Positions 34,853-46,325 of a stretch of DNA of 64,000 bases are shown here, one piece after another. A program made the position numbers and the translations under genes. The stretch's first letter is position 1; every line of letters starts with the position of its first letter. Source of the stretch: Bilabrum cf. latius (lineage: Eukaryota; Bigyra: Bicosoecida; Bigyra; Bicosoecida); contig OZ237759.1 of assembly GCA_965178125.1 (NCBI GenBank), positions 372,001 through 436,000 of the forward strand, read 5' to 3'. Below the pieces are notes generated by a model. That model was given only the letters and a program-made list of their open reading frames with translations. It was not told where the DNA came from and searched no databases.

Positions 34853-36508
34853 ATGCCATCAATTGCTTCAAGTTTGGTGGCTTTCGCCGCCTGCTCGGCG
34901 CTCAGTGTGCACGGGCGACGAGCAGCAGGCCAGCAGCACCTTCGCAGCGCTGGCTCCACGTCGTCGGCCTCAGTCCATGCCAGCAGCAGGCACCATAGCC
35001 GCATCTACTATGCGATGGACCTCAAGCTTGACAAAATTGACATGTACTCTTGCGATGTCAAGGCCTTGGCCGCGAGGAAGAAGCCGGCTGAGGGCGACAG
35101 GCTCCGGAGGGGCGAAATTCTGCATTCAGCCACTGCCCCGTTCGGCAACGCCTTGTCCAAGCGTTCGACGATGGCGTGGCTCCGGGCTGACTGCAACTTG
35201 GACGTCACTGCCAATGGCAAGACGGGATTGTTCGTCTCGGGCATCCAAGAGGAGCATGCTTTCCACTGTGCGCTGGTCTTGACGGATGCAACGTGCAGCA
35301 CGGATGGAGACCTGGCCATCATCGACACGGATACAGGCAAGTACCTCTGGCGGGTGCAATCGTCTATTTTCACACCCAAGGTGGACACCTTTCTGGTTCA
35401 AGGGGACGGCAATACCGTTCTCCTCCAGGAAGGCGCGCATCTGCTGTGGAGCACCAAGAACGATGGCCACGGAGACGTCAACGGTAATGGGAAGTTCCAC
35501 TTCGATCTGGATGTGCGGGAGGACGTGCACAGTCTGCAGTGCGATGCAAAGGCCCTGGAATCTTCGTACCACCAAGTGACCGACGGCGATGTGCTGTCTC
35601 CGCGGCAAGTGCTGCGGGCCGGGGATGCCTTAAAAGCGGGCAAGGGGGAGCTGCGCATGCAGGGAGACTGCAACCTGGTGGTGCACTTTAGGGGCTTTGT
35701 ACAGTATTCGACCTACACGAGAAGCAAGGGTACCGAGGGGAAGTGCGTACTCATCATCACGGGGGACGGGTGCGACACCTAGGGGGACTTGGCCATCGTG
35801 GACAGCGCCTCCGGGCAGTACATCTGGCGGGTGCCTACCTCGCTGATGGACCCGGGTGCAGACACCCTTCGCCTGCAGGGGGACGGGAATGCCGTTCTGT
35901 TCCAGCAGGGAGGTGCTATCGCGTGGGCGACGAGGGATGCGGAGGTTACCTTCGGCAATGGTTTCAAGAAGGCGGCGCTGCAGGCGGCCATCGAAGGGGC
36001 GGTGCATCGCTGCGACCCCAAGGCGCTTGCTAAGCGACCTGCCGCCCGGGGAGACCAGCTGTGGGACTCCGAGGTGCTGGCCATGGGGCAGTCGCTCCAG
36101 CTGGAGAGCAAAAGCAAGGCCTCTCTGACGGTACAAGACGGCTGCAACCTGGTGGAGACGAGACATGACGGAGACATCAACTGGTACACGGATACCCAGG
36201 GCAAGGCCCAGAAGTGCGCACTCGTCATCACGGGGGAGGAGTGCGACCGTACGGGAGATCTCGCTCTCGTGGACATGGGCAGCGGGGAGTACCTGTGGAG
36301 CATCGAGACGTCCTACATGCGGCCCACGGCCAGGATGTTGATTCTTCGGGAGTACACCTTGTACCTGAACCAGCAGGCTTCACTCTCCAGTATCTGGTAG
36401 TCGAGTTACAAATCTCGAGACACGAGCTCTCCGCCGCTCCCTGAGGGATACCCGGATACTAGGTTCGAAAAGGTGTTCAACTATACACGCAACTCCTAGG
36501 ATTATTGA
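34853..36508 (+). CDS. Secreted B-lectin protein 2, four-unit
   Basis: A 551-aa frame starting at ATG 34,853. It has a signal-like N-terminus (SLVAFAACSALSVHG), then B-lectin repeats with LVQGDGNTVLLQEGAHLLWS, RMQGDCNLVVH, LRLQGDGNAVLFQQGGAIAW and a degenerate last unit. Each repeat pairs with a TGDLA-I/L-DxxxGxYxWR strand. TAGs at 35,780-35,782, 36,398-36,400 and 36,497-36,499; TGA ends the frame. At 35,780 TAG replaces Asp or Thr of sister repeats, so that site gives no help on its meaning. It is close to the lectin at 1-883. Probably a secreted glycan-binding protein. Confidence 0.8.
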
Positions 36509-37086
36509 GGGGGTTGCTTCTGTTCGGGCTACGTAGTCGTGACCCGAAGAACAGCACAGGTGGCATACGATTCCAACGATGCCAATCCGCGTCAAGCTCG
36601 GAGATCCGGCGGCATGCAGCGCTCGGACTGCTACTAGCCGGATACCTCTGTGGCGTTTTGCTTCATGTTTGTGCGATCATGTTGGTAGTTCGAGAGGTGG
36701 GCGTGCAGGAGCCTTGTCACTTGGACTGCGAGGTGTACGACGCAACGACTTTCCTCTCCCCACACACGGACTAGGTGTTGCAGCGCTCATCGTCTTCGCA
36801 GAGCCATCCTCATCGCACAGTTGGTGAGGCCAAAAATGAGTTCATCGAGATCACGTGTTGGGCACAGTACCCGCTCGAGGGGCAGGGTCAGATTCGACGC
36901 GGTGAAGCGGACGAGAGAGTGCGATTGAGGGGGCACACGCAGGAGCGCGACTACTACTAGACTAGTAGCAGGGGTGGGCTAAGAGGGGATGAGGGGGGAG
37001 TAGCCTAGACCGCAACCGGCCGCCGCCAGGTCAGTCTATACTTGCTAGCAACACGCAAATTGGTCAAATTAATGAAGCCACGCAAA
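36509..37086. other. Intergenic, one weak membrane-protein candidate
   Basis: A plus frame from about 36,505 to 36,960, reading through one TAG, contains a hydrophobic stretch (ALGLLLAGYLCGVLLHVCAI) followed by a Cys pair. It has no family match and no clear start context, so I do not call it a gene. The last ~75 bases are the 3' flank of the minus-strand glycosidase. Confidence 0.3.
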
Positions 37087-40000
37087 TCAGGAGCGAACCG
37101 ATTCCCTAGTGCCGGCGTACCGCACCTCGAAATCGTCGATCCAGACCAGACCGCAGCCAAAGATGCGGAATTCCAGATCGCCGGCATTAGCCTCTGTGAA
37201 AGAGAGGCCCGTGGCGTTCAGCTGCACCCACGTGAACGGAGGAATGTCCCTGTTCTAGGGCAGCTCCAGCCAGGTCGCGTTGCCCGAGATGAGCCGCATT
37301 CCCACCGGCTCAAACCGGAAGTGGAACCCGCCCTTGGGCGCCAGCGAAGTCTCCATGGGCAGCAGGCCCCTCATGACCCACATGCTGACGTCATAAAGCG
37401 TGGTGGGATCGGACCACTTCGGAAAGGTGTACAGGTTCAGGCCCAGCCTCTCACCCTCCGCGCTGGCCCCAGGTCCCGGGCCTGTGATCCGCATCGAGTG
37501 GAAGCCAGAGTGCGCCATCCTCCCATCCGTGATCATGGCCGTCTTTACGTACGGAAAGTTTCCCGAGTTGGGGTGCATGGGGTACAGCAGCCCCGTGTAG
37601 TAGATGGGATACCCCGCCTCCGACCAGAACTCGAAGGAGGGGTTGGCCGTGATGCTGGTCCCGAGGGGGGGCTCGTCGGACCACCCCGCGGGCCGCAGGG
37701 GGGCGTCCTGGGGAATAGACTCGGAATCGGAACCCCAAGCGAGTCCTTCACTCATGGCCTCGACCTCCTCGTCCTCGAAACGGCGCAGCTGCATCCCTCC
37801 ACCACTGCCCCCGCCCCCGCCCCCGCCGCGCACTAGAGACCGAACCCCGGCAGTGTCCAGGCTATGCGACCCCAGCTCCCCGACGTCGCGCCCCTGCCGC
37901 TGAAGAGACCCTGCAAGGAGGGAAGGCTGGGGAGTGGTCCCGTTGGGCCCCGCGTTGGCCCTGGAGCAGTTGAACCTGTAGGCCCGTATGCCGATCCCGT
38001 TGATGGCCTCGCTGAGGTTGCCCCCGCTGGTGCTGCTGACCTGGAGCAGTCTGCGCTCCAGGGGCACCGTCACATTGACCACGTCATCTGGTCCGAGGGT
38101 GGACTAGATCTACGCCAGACGGTCCGAGTGCAGAGTGAAGGTCGCTGGAGCCCTCTCGGTGTTGATGACCCGCACCAGCACGCACCCGCTCGAGTCCTGG
38201 CTCTCACGCGCGACCACCACGGCCGGCTCCACGCCCCCCGGGGGGACGACCCTGGAGCCCTCGATCGCCAGCTCCAGGTCGTTGTTGATGGCAGACTTGT
38301 CCACGTCGAAGGGCTGCCTGCTCAGCTCGACCCCCTGCAGGGCTGCCCTCCTGATCGCCCCTTCCACCGAGCCCGACTGGGCAGGGATCCGCCCCCACCA
38401 GGCGAAAGGCATCACCCCCGACGCGCCGAACATGAAACTAGCGAGAACCTGAAGGTGGGAGGCCTCTGCCACCGTGCCCGGCACCGTGTAGTAGGACCAC
38501 TGGAACCCTTGGGCAGACACCCAAGTGGGTGTATACGACATGGGCCAGCCCACTCTCTGGATGAGCGTCCTGACGATCGAGCCGATGTCGCCCCCGAGGT
38601 TGTAGCTCTCGTAAGCAGGCAGATCGAAGGCGACGCCGTCGAAGCCCTCGTCGTACGGGGCGTAGAATCGCCAGGCCGTACCCGCGTTGGCCACGGTGGA
38701 CAAAGTGGGGTGGTGCGGATCTTTCTCCTTGACGTACTGGTACACTGCGTGCGTGTGCACCGGATCCAGGTTGGTGGTGTCGTCGCTGATGTACCAGAAA
38801 GCCAGCGCGGGATGGTCCTTGAGCGTGCTGATGGTGCGGTTCATCATCGCCCAATCGGCAGTCAGGTTGCTGCTGCTGCTCGACGCCCGCAGCCGGCGGC
38901 GGGCAACCCCCTCGTATGCGGAACCGGCGCCGCGCATGCTGTCCCCGAGCGGGGGTCCTAGGAGCTCGTCGTCCTGCTGGGGCAGCGGCTCGTCGTCATC
39001 CGCCCCGTAGTCCGGCTCAAACAGGGGCAGCGAGATGGTGGCCATGTCGATCGCCACCCTGAGGCCAGACGCGTAGGCCGCGTCAAGCGTGAAGACCGCC
39101 TCGCTGAGGTACTGCCCGTGCCTGGCCCAGTAGGCCGAGCCCCCCCCGGGGCTGAGATAGGGCATGACCACCTCGACTCCTCGCTGGGCCATGCGCCGGT
39201 AGAGACGGCTCTCGTACGGCCGCAGCAGGGTGGTGTTGTGCCCCGAGGTGATGTACGCCTGACCCACTCGCTGCATCCTCCAGTCGGGGCCCATGGCGTA
39301 CATCTTCGTGTACCTGTCCATGCGCACCTAGTTCGGCGTGTGCGTGTACCGGAGCAAGCGCACCGGCCGATCCACGTGCGTCGGGGCGCCATCACCTCTG
39401 CACGCACTGGGCACAAGCACCCGCACGGTGAGCGTGTCGTTGAAGGGCGGCTGGAACAGGTCCGGGTTGGCCTGGGGACTCAGGCTGAACAGGACCAGGT
39501 GGATCGTCTCGTTATCGGCCGCTGCCCCTTCGATCTGGCCCAGCACCGTGTCGCCGTGCATGACCTGGATGGTCACCGCTGGGTCTTGCTGGCCTCGCGG
39601 ATCGCTGGCGCAAAGAGCGCGCCGGCGGGGCGGGGGCGATTTGGCCGTGCAGGAGGCAGGGAACCCGGCAGGGCATGCCATGGACTCTAGCTGGCTGGCG
39701 AATCCGATGACGGAATTTGAGCTAGCTTTTCCGGATCTGCCGTTGTCGCTTCTCGCGTCTGGCAGCGACTCGATCAGGTTCGAAACGCGCACGATCGCGT
39801 CGGCAGAATCCTCCAGCTCCGTGTAGAGGCCGAGGCGGATCTGGGCATCAACTAACTGGACAAACGTAAACATAACTTGAGATTGGGACCAGTTCCCGGA
39901 CGTGATGTTGTTTGAAACCTCGACAACCAACGGACCCTCCACTGGCATGGGGGGAAAACTCTTGCATACTATGTGGTTTGGCGACATGTAGGTCGCTGGA

Positions 40001-40209
40001 ACTACGTACGGAATCATTCCGTTCCGGATGTGTTCGCCTCTGATCCGACAGCCGGGCTCTTCATTGACAAAGCCGATCCCGGTCGCAGTGACGTCGTAGC
40101 CTCCCCGTACAGACCCCCTGGTTGGCGACAGCTCCGTGACATTCACGGCTGCAGCTGAATGCAAGAAGTACATAGCTACTGGCATCACCGCTTTAAGAAG
40201 TCCCGACAT
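37087..40209 (-). CDS. Secreted IPT/TIG-glycosidase-like protein A
   Basis: A 1040-aa frame from ATG 40,209 to TGA 37,087. The N-terminus is signal-like (LLKAVMPVAMYFLHSAAA). An IPT/TIG domain follows (LSPTRGSVRGGYDVTATGIGF). Next is a TIM-barrel-like part with AYASGLRVAIDMATISLPLF, LAFWYISDDTTNLDPVH, FDGVAFDLPAYESYNLGG and FAWWGR. The C-terminal domain looks like a carbohydrate-binding beta-sandwich (TANPSFEFW...WIDDFEVRYAG). TAGs at 39,328-39,330, 38,110-38,112, 38,104-38,106 and 37,255-37,257. Three of these face CAG in the paralogue at 40,322-43,465. I cannot name the GH family. Confidence 0.8.
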
Positions 40210-40321
40210 TTTGCAGCAAGTTGTTGGATCGAGACCAACCATTTGGTTTAACGAGGTTCCGCAACATTTCGCGGCGCCGACGATCTTCGCAAGTCGTGTT
40301 TTCATCATACAATTATCGATC
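40210..40321. promoter_or_regulatory. 112-bp divergent promoter between paralogues
   Basis: This is the whole spacer between the ATGs of the two head-to-head glycosidase paralogues. It must serve both genes. It is AT-richer than the flanking coding DNA and shows no clear TATA box or inverted symmetry. Confidence 0.5.
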
Positions 40322-43300
40322 ATGAGGTTGACTATTGCCGTGATCGTTCCTACTTTTGTTTTGGCTAGTACGTATAGCTCAAAATCCCAGATGAATCTGC
40401 AATAGGGCGCCCCTGAGGTGTCCAGTCTTTCGCCGGCAGTCGGCTCGGTCCGCGGTGGTTTCAATGTTACAGTGGAGGGCTCAGGTTTTCAGAATGTGCA
40501 GCCTGGATGCCGTATCGATGGTAAAGGTGGTTTAATTTATGGCTTTCATGATAAGGTGTTTCCAGCAACCTTCGTATCGAGCACAAAGGTGATCTGCTCG
40601 GCTGCGCCTGCTCTGTCAGTCGAAGGCGAAGTCCATCTTGAGGTTTCGAACGATATAGGTGCTACAGCTCCCGTGTGGTCATCTTCGAAGCGTATCTTTA
40701 ATTTCGTTCAGCTAGTGGACGCATCCATCCGCCTGTCTCTCTACACGGAACTAGAGAGTGAAGCAAGTGCAGTCGTGAAAGTATCGAGGTCTATCAGCTC
40801 CGTACCAGATACGATTGCGAGCGCGTCGAGCTCAAATTCCGTCATCGGATTCGCCAACCAGCGAGAGTCCATGGCATGCCCTGCCGGGTTCCCTGCCTCC
40901 TGCACGGCCAAATCGCCCCCGCCCCCGCCCCGCCGGCGCGCTCTGTGCGCCAGCGATCCGCGAGGCCAGCAAGACCCAGCGGTGACCATCCAGGTCATGC
41001 ACGGCGACACGGTGCTGGGCCAGATCGAAGGGGCGGTAGCAGATAGCGAGACGATCCACCTGGTCCCGTTTAGCCTGAGTCCCCAGGCCAACCCGGACCT
41101 GTTCCAGCCGCCCTTCAACGACACCCTCACCGTGCGGGTGCTAGTGCTCAGTGCGTGCGGAGGTGATGGCGCCCCGACGCACGTGGATCGGCCGGTGCGC
41201 TTGCTCCGGTACACGCACAAGCCGACCCAGACTCGGATGGACAGGTACACGAAGATGTACGCCATGGGTCCCGACTGGAGGATGCAGCGCGTGGGTCACG
41301 CCTACATCACCTCGGGGCATAACCGCTCTGACCTGCGGCCGTATCAGACCCAGACATACCGCATGATGTCTCAGATGGGGGTCGAGATAGTCATGAGCTA
41401 CCTCGACGTGGAGGAGCCCACCGGCTGGGGCCCAGAGGGGCCAACGTCCGCAGGGTGGTACTTCAACGAGGTTGCGTTCCACCTCGACGCGGCCTACGCG
41501 GCGGGTGTCAAGGCAGCCATCGATTTCAGCAGCCTGATTTTGAATGTCTACACCCCAGGACGCACGGCTGACGATGACCTGCCCTTGCCTCAGCAGGACG
41601 ACGACCTGCTGAGCCCGGGGACGGGGGGGGCGGGCCGGCTGCTGCGTGGTGCTTCGGATGAAATCATTGGCGGCGTGCAGGGAGCCAACACGACGTATTT
41701 CTGGGCCATGTACGAGCGAATCGTCACTACGTTCAAGGACCACCCCGGGCTGGGCATGTGGTACATCAGCGACGACACGGTGCTAAACAACCCCGCCTAG
41801 CAGCACAGGGCCTACGCGCTGATCAGGGGGCTGGACCCGCACCATGCTGTCCTGAGCTCCGTGGCTGGCTCTGGAAACGCGTGGGAGTATCAGACAGATG
41901 CAGACGAGGGGTTCGATGGGGTTGGCTTTGACATTCCTGCCTACGAGATGTACACACTTGACGGTGACGTGGCCATACAGCGGTACACGGTTCCAGCCAA
42001 CGGCTGGCCCATGACCCACACCCCGGGATGGATCTGCACCCAGGGGTACCTGCACGCGGCACACTTCACGCACAGGGAGGTCATAGGGGAGGCGGCCACG
42101 CTGCAGAGCTTCATGTCGTACATGTACGGGTCACAGGGGTTGCTGGTGTACGCCATGTGGGGCAGAACAAAGGTGCAGAGCGCACCAGTGGTGGAGGCCA
42201 TCCGACGGACCTCCCTGCAGGGGGTCGAGCTGAGCAGGCAGCCGTTTGACGTGGACAAAGCGGCGAACAACAACGACCTGGAGCTGGCGATCGAGGGCTC
42301 CAGGGTCGTCCCCCCGGGGGGCGTGGAGCCGGCCGTGGTGCTTGCGCGTGAAAGCCAGGACTCGAGCGGGTGCGTGCTGGTGCGGGTCATCAACACTGAG
42401 AGGGCTCCGGCGACCTTCACGCTGCACTCGGACCGTCTGGCGTAGATCCAGTCCACCCTTGGACCAGATGTCGTGGTCAATGTGACGGTCCCACTGGAGA
42501 TGCGCCTGCTAAAAGTGAACAGCACAACCGGAGGCAACGTCAGCGAGGCCATCAACGGGCTGGGGGTCAGGGCCTACAGGTTCAACTGCTCCTGGGTCGC
42601 GGCGGGACCCAACGGAACTATCTTCGGGTACGGGTCGGAGCCAGCACCCCCCGCGGAGTAGTCGCCCGCAGCAGCCGGTTCGCTCGACCTGACTCAGGTT
42701 GAGCTCAGCAGCAGCGCTGGGTAGATCCAGGCACTGAGCCCCGAGTAGCGGGCCAGAGCGGCCCCCTCCTTCACCATACAGGACATGCGGAGGGAAGAAG
42801 ATCGGATCAACGAGGTTGCGACCGGTGTGGGTGTCGATTCGGTTGCAACCGGCGACTCGCCGCACGACCTTTCGGCCCCGCCCCCCCCCGGCTTCAACCT
42901 GAACGCCAACCCGAGCATGGAGCTGTGGACGGAGGCGGGCTTTCCCCTCCTGTACTCCGGGAAACTGTTCCCTGCCAATACCAATAACGGCCCGCAGCCC
43001 GTGGCTATCTCATCGATGGTCACCGACGCCAGGGCGGCCCACACAGGGGTACGTTCCATCAGGCTGGCTGGGCCCGGGCCAATGCGGGGTGCGAGGGGCG
43101 AGCGGATTCTCCCGAGCCTGAAGGGCTTCACGAACTCCACGGACCCTAGCGCGCTGTATAACGTGAGCGTGTGGGTGATGCGGGGTGCCCTGCCACTCGA
43201 GCACTCCCTTGCGGGGCCCGGCGGATTCCACTTCCAATTCGAACCTGTCGGGCTGCGGGTCGAGGCGAACAGCGTACCGTGGGTGGTGCTGCCGCAGACC

Positions 43301-43465
43301 AGGGAGGCTGCGCCTGCGTTTCAGTGGGTGCAGCTGAAGGCAGATGGAGTGTCGTTCGGTCCTGACTTTCCAGGGGCTCCGGGCGTGGAGATGTGGATCT
43401 CAGGGGCGGGCAGGCTTTGGGTCGATGATTTCGACATCGTCTTTGCTGGGTTCCAGGGCGATTGA
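40322..43465 (+). CDS. Secreted IPT/TIG-glycosidase-like protein B
   Basis: A 1047-aa frame with signal peptide MRLTIAVIVPTFVLAS, a TIG domain (LSPAVGSVRGGFNVTVEGSG), the same barrel (LGMWYISDDTVLNNPA, FDGVGFDIPAYEMYTLDG) and the same C-terminal sandwich (FNLNANPSMELWTEAG, RLWVDDFDIVFAG). Six TAGs: 40,403, 41,798, 42,443, 42,659, 42,722 and 42,746; TGA ends the gene. The TAG at 42,443 is shared with protein A, while 41,228, 42,449 and 43,295 are CAG where protein A has TAG. A linker near 42,841 carries a GGTTGCAACC word encoding Val-Ala-Thr. Likely secreted and glycan-active; the substrate is unknown. Confidence 0.8.
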
Positions 43466-43772
43466 GTGGGATTTTTTACGGACGATGCTTTGCTTGCCAC
43501 TTATACTAGTATGTGATGCTTTTAGGGCTATTAGCTGCGCTTGAGCTCGAATCAGAGGCATCGCGGTCCCCATCCGATCGGCACACCTGCAGCACCCCGA
43601 GCAACTGCACTTGGGAAACCGATGACCAGCCGAAGCATGCCCAGTCACGGTAGGAAAGCCATAGCAGAAGCACAATGAATGACGGCTCGATACAAGCGAA
43701 GCAAGCAAGATTTTGCCATCAAGGGCCGGCCCCCAGCAGCCACTGGCAATGCAACTGCAAGGCCAAGTCGAT
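43466..43772. other. Convergent intergenic region
   Basis: A 307-bp spacer between the TGA of glycosidase B (plus) and the TGA of the pectate-lyase-like gene (minus). It should hold both polyadenylation regions. No gene was seen. Confidence 0.4.
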
Positions 43773-46325
43773 TCACTTCCGTGTGCCGGCATACAGCGCC
43801 ACTGCACCCTGGCCGCCGTCCCTGGGCACATAGCCAGCATCAGGGCTGTCGTGAACCAGGGTCACGTTGCCGGATTTCGTCCCCTGCGTGACCATGTTCA
43901 TGATTCCCACGCTCTCGGGCTTGTGAAACTCGCTAATCACCTGGAAGCTCGCGCTCAGGCTGGACGTCTCATCGGCGTAGAACGCGGGGTCCGTGATGGG
44001 AGTGCCCGAAGTGTCGTACGCAAACACGCCCAATATTTCCGTCTTGCCTCCGTCCACGGTGTGCACCAGCCCGCCCTCTCCCCTCTCCGTCTTGAGGCCG
44101 AGCACCCAAAGGTTGCCTCCGCTGTTGAGCACGTCCAGCCGGGTGTTCTCGGTGTTGAGCTGCCTGGCCCAGACGTTCTGATTGTGGAAGTAGAAGGGTC
44201 CACCCACCACGTCGTCCAGATACACAGCACCCGGGGTCCAGTCTGGCAGGGTCCCATTGTTGTACCCTCCGGTGAGGATGCTCATGTTCCATTCCGGGTG
44301 CCACGCACTGTCCGTCGCCAGTCCGCTGTAGTCGCGGAATGCCACAGCGCGCTTGGACCGATGCCAGTAGTTGAGCGGGCTGTGGCTGCCACCGAGAGGA
44401 GACGTCAGCCTGTCAAAGATCACGGGCGGGTCGTTTTCATCGCCCTCATCGATGCAGATAGAGCCGTTTCCCATGAGAGCCCCGCCGTACCCGCCCATGA
44501 AGCCCACGACTCGCCGGACCGTCTTCGGGATGCGCACGTCTTGAAGCAGCCAGTACACGGGCGCACCGATGCCCTTCCCCCGTGGGGGGTCTCCCGGCTG
44601 GGGCCAGTACACCGTGGTGGCCCCGCTGTCCAGAGCCTCCTGGAACGAGGCCGAGCAGTCGTACAGCGAGCCAGACTTGTAGGCCGGGTGCTCGTACGAT
44701 GCGTTGCACCCTTTGGCCGCGTTGGCCCACTTGGACTCGTCGGGCTCCTCAAAGGTAGGGGTCTCCTCCACCGGCAGCCCCATGGACGTGTTCCCCCGGG
44801 CATCCGGAATCAAAACAACCGCAGGCACGGATGCGAACTCGTCGATGTGGTCCGTGTCCCTGACGAGTGCAGTCGTCGTGTAGTTCCCTGGGAGGCCCGT
44901 CACGTTGGCCACCCCGGTAGAATAGCCGGTCAAGCTGATGTTGCGGGCGAACAGCACCGTCTGCACGTTTTCGGGGTCCACGGTGTTGTTCCTGAAGCAG
45001 GGCTCGAAGTCCTTGCTGAGGATGCTCATGGCCATGGCTCCACCGCACGTCTCTTTCTTGTCCCCGTCGCACGGCGTATCGCACTTGTCGGACGGTGCGT
45101 CCGTCGCGCCTGACGCGTTCCTCGCCGTATCAAAGTCGTGAAAACAGTGGCAGGCGCAACCCCCGCCGAGAGCCAGGTAATTGTACCCTTTGCCGCTGCA
45201 GCAGCCCATGCACTTCTCGATGGTCAGGCCGCTCCCGCTGGGGCAGTCGGCCATGCACTGAAACAGGCTGTTCGGGCTGGTCACCGACCAGCAACCGTAC
45301 GACTTCATCTGGCACGTGGGCAGCTGATAGAGTTCCCTCGACGCGGCGGAGGCGCGAGAGCCGGTGCCAGCATCGAGGAGCTTCGTACGCCCATCATCTA
45401 GCCTGTCCTCGCTCGGCCAGAACGAATCGTCCAGCGAGATGTTGGTGTTCAGCAGCATGGCAGGTGCATTGCACGATGCCGTTCCCGAGCACTCGAATTC
45501 CGAGTCAATGATGGTGACGGCGGAGTTCGCCAAGGGCACCGCGAACGCAGCCACGGATGGGTCCCCCTTCACCACGAGCCTCCTGAAGAAAGTCACCTGC
45601 TCATCGGCGAGCACGCCCACAAACTTGGGATTCTCGATCGTGACGCGCTCGTAGGCGAGGGAATCCACAGACTTGGAGATCGCCAGACCGATGTCGAAGC
45701 CGGTGATCGTGACATCAGTGGTGATCATGGGTCCGATTTGATCCGAGAACGACTGGTCCAGCCCGATGGCGGCGTTGCTGTCTTCGGATCGGATATTCAC
45801 GCGCCGGATCCACCCGACGTTGTTGGCGTTGAAGCGAAGGCCCACGGCACCCGGGTTCTTGGATCCAGTGGATACGGTAAGATCCTGGATTGCGTCGTGA
45901 AAGTTTTGCGCGGGCGAGCAGCCCAGCGAGATCACGGCAGCCCGGCTCGATTCGTTGGTCGGATTCTGCGCATCCGGGATGCTGTCCTGGAAACGAATGG
46001 TGGTTTTGTCCTGCCCTGCTCCCGCTAGAATCGTGAAATCCGTAAGACAATGTCCGCGCGTGTGCGTCTTGATTGGTTCGCTGGTCAGGTAGGTGCCTTC
46101 TGGAAAGTAGAAATAGCTAAGCGGCGTCGAGTGGTTGAAGAGTAGGGCGAATGCAGCAGCGTTGTCAGTCTTTCCGTCGCCTTTCAAACCCCAGTCTAGA
46201 ACATTTGTAACGTTCGAGTCTGCTGGTATCACTGGATTGTCCGTGGATGCGATTCCAGATGCGATTCCACTGCCGGAAGCTGCGAGCACAAGTGCGCATG
46301 TAGCAGCAAGTGTACCGGGGGTCAT
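43773..46325 (-). CDS. Pectate-lyase-fold secreted protein with inserted WSC domain
   Basis: An uninterrupted 850-aa frame with no TAG, ending in TGA. It has a signal-like N-terminus (LAATCALVLAASGSG). The start VLDWGLKGDGKTDNAAAF is the classic Pectate_lyase_3/glucanase opening, with right-handed beta-helix repeats after it. A WSC-type Cys domain interrupts the helix near residues 325-415 (SYGCWSVTS...CMADCPSGSGL...CCSGKGYNYLALGGGCAC...TPCDGDKKETCGG). A second helix half follows (FARNISLTGYSTGVANVTGL, GKGIGAPVYWLLQDVRIPK). This fold occurs in beta-1,3-glucanases and pectinases. WSC binds glycans. It is expected to act outside the cell. Confidence 0.85.
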   Translation of the reverse strand: MTPGTLAATCALVLAASGSGIASGIASTDNPVIPADSNVTNVLDWGLKGDGKTDNAAAFALLFNHSTPLSYFYFPEGTYLTSEPIKTHTRGHCLTDFTILAGAGQDKTTIRFQDSIPDAQNPTNESSRAAVISLGCSPAQNFHDAIQDLTVSTGSKNPGAVGLRFNANNVGWIRRVNIRSEDSNAAIGLDQSFSDQIGPMITTDVTITGFDIGLAISKSVDSLAYERVTIENPKFVGVLADEQVTFFRRLVVKGDPSVAAFAVPLANSAVTIIDSEFECSGTASCNAPAMLLNTNISLDDSFWPSEDRLDDGRTKLLDAGTGSRASAASRELYQLPTCQMKSYGCWSVTSPNSLFQCMADCPSGSGLTIEKCMGCCSGKGYNYLALGGGCACHCFHDFDTARNASGATDAPSDKCDTPCDGDKKETCGGAMAMSILSKDFEPCFRNNTVDPENVQTVLFARNISLTGYSTGVANVTGLPGNYTTTALVRDTDHIDEFASVPAVVLIPDARGNTSMGLPVEETPTFEEPDESKWANAAKGCNASYEHPAYKSGSLYDCSASFQEALDSGATTVYWPQPGDPPRGKGIGAPVYWLLQDVRIPKTVRRVVGFMGGYGGALMGNGSICIDEGDENDPPVIFDRLTSPLGGSHSPLNYWHRSKRAVAFRDYSGLATDSAWHPEWNMSILTGGYNNGTLPDWTPGAVYLDDVVGGPFYFHNQNVWARQLNTENTRLDVLNSGGNLWVLGLKTERGEGGLVHTVDGGKTEILGVFAYDTSGTPITDPAFYADETSSLSASFQVISEFHKPESVGIMNMVTQGTKSGNVTLVHDSPDAGYVPRDGGQGAVALYAGTRK

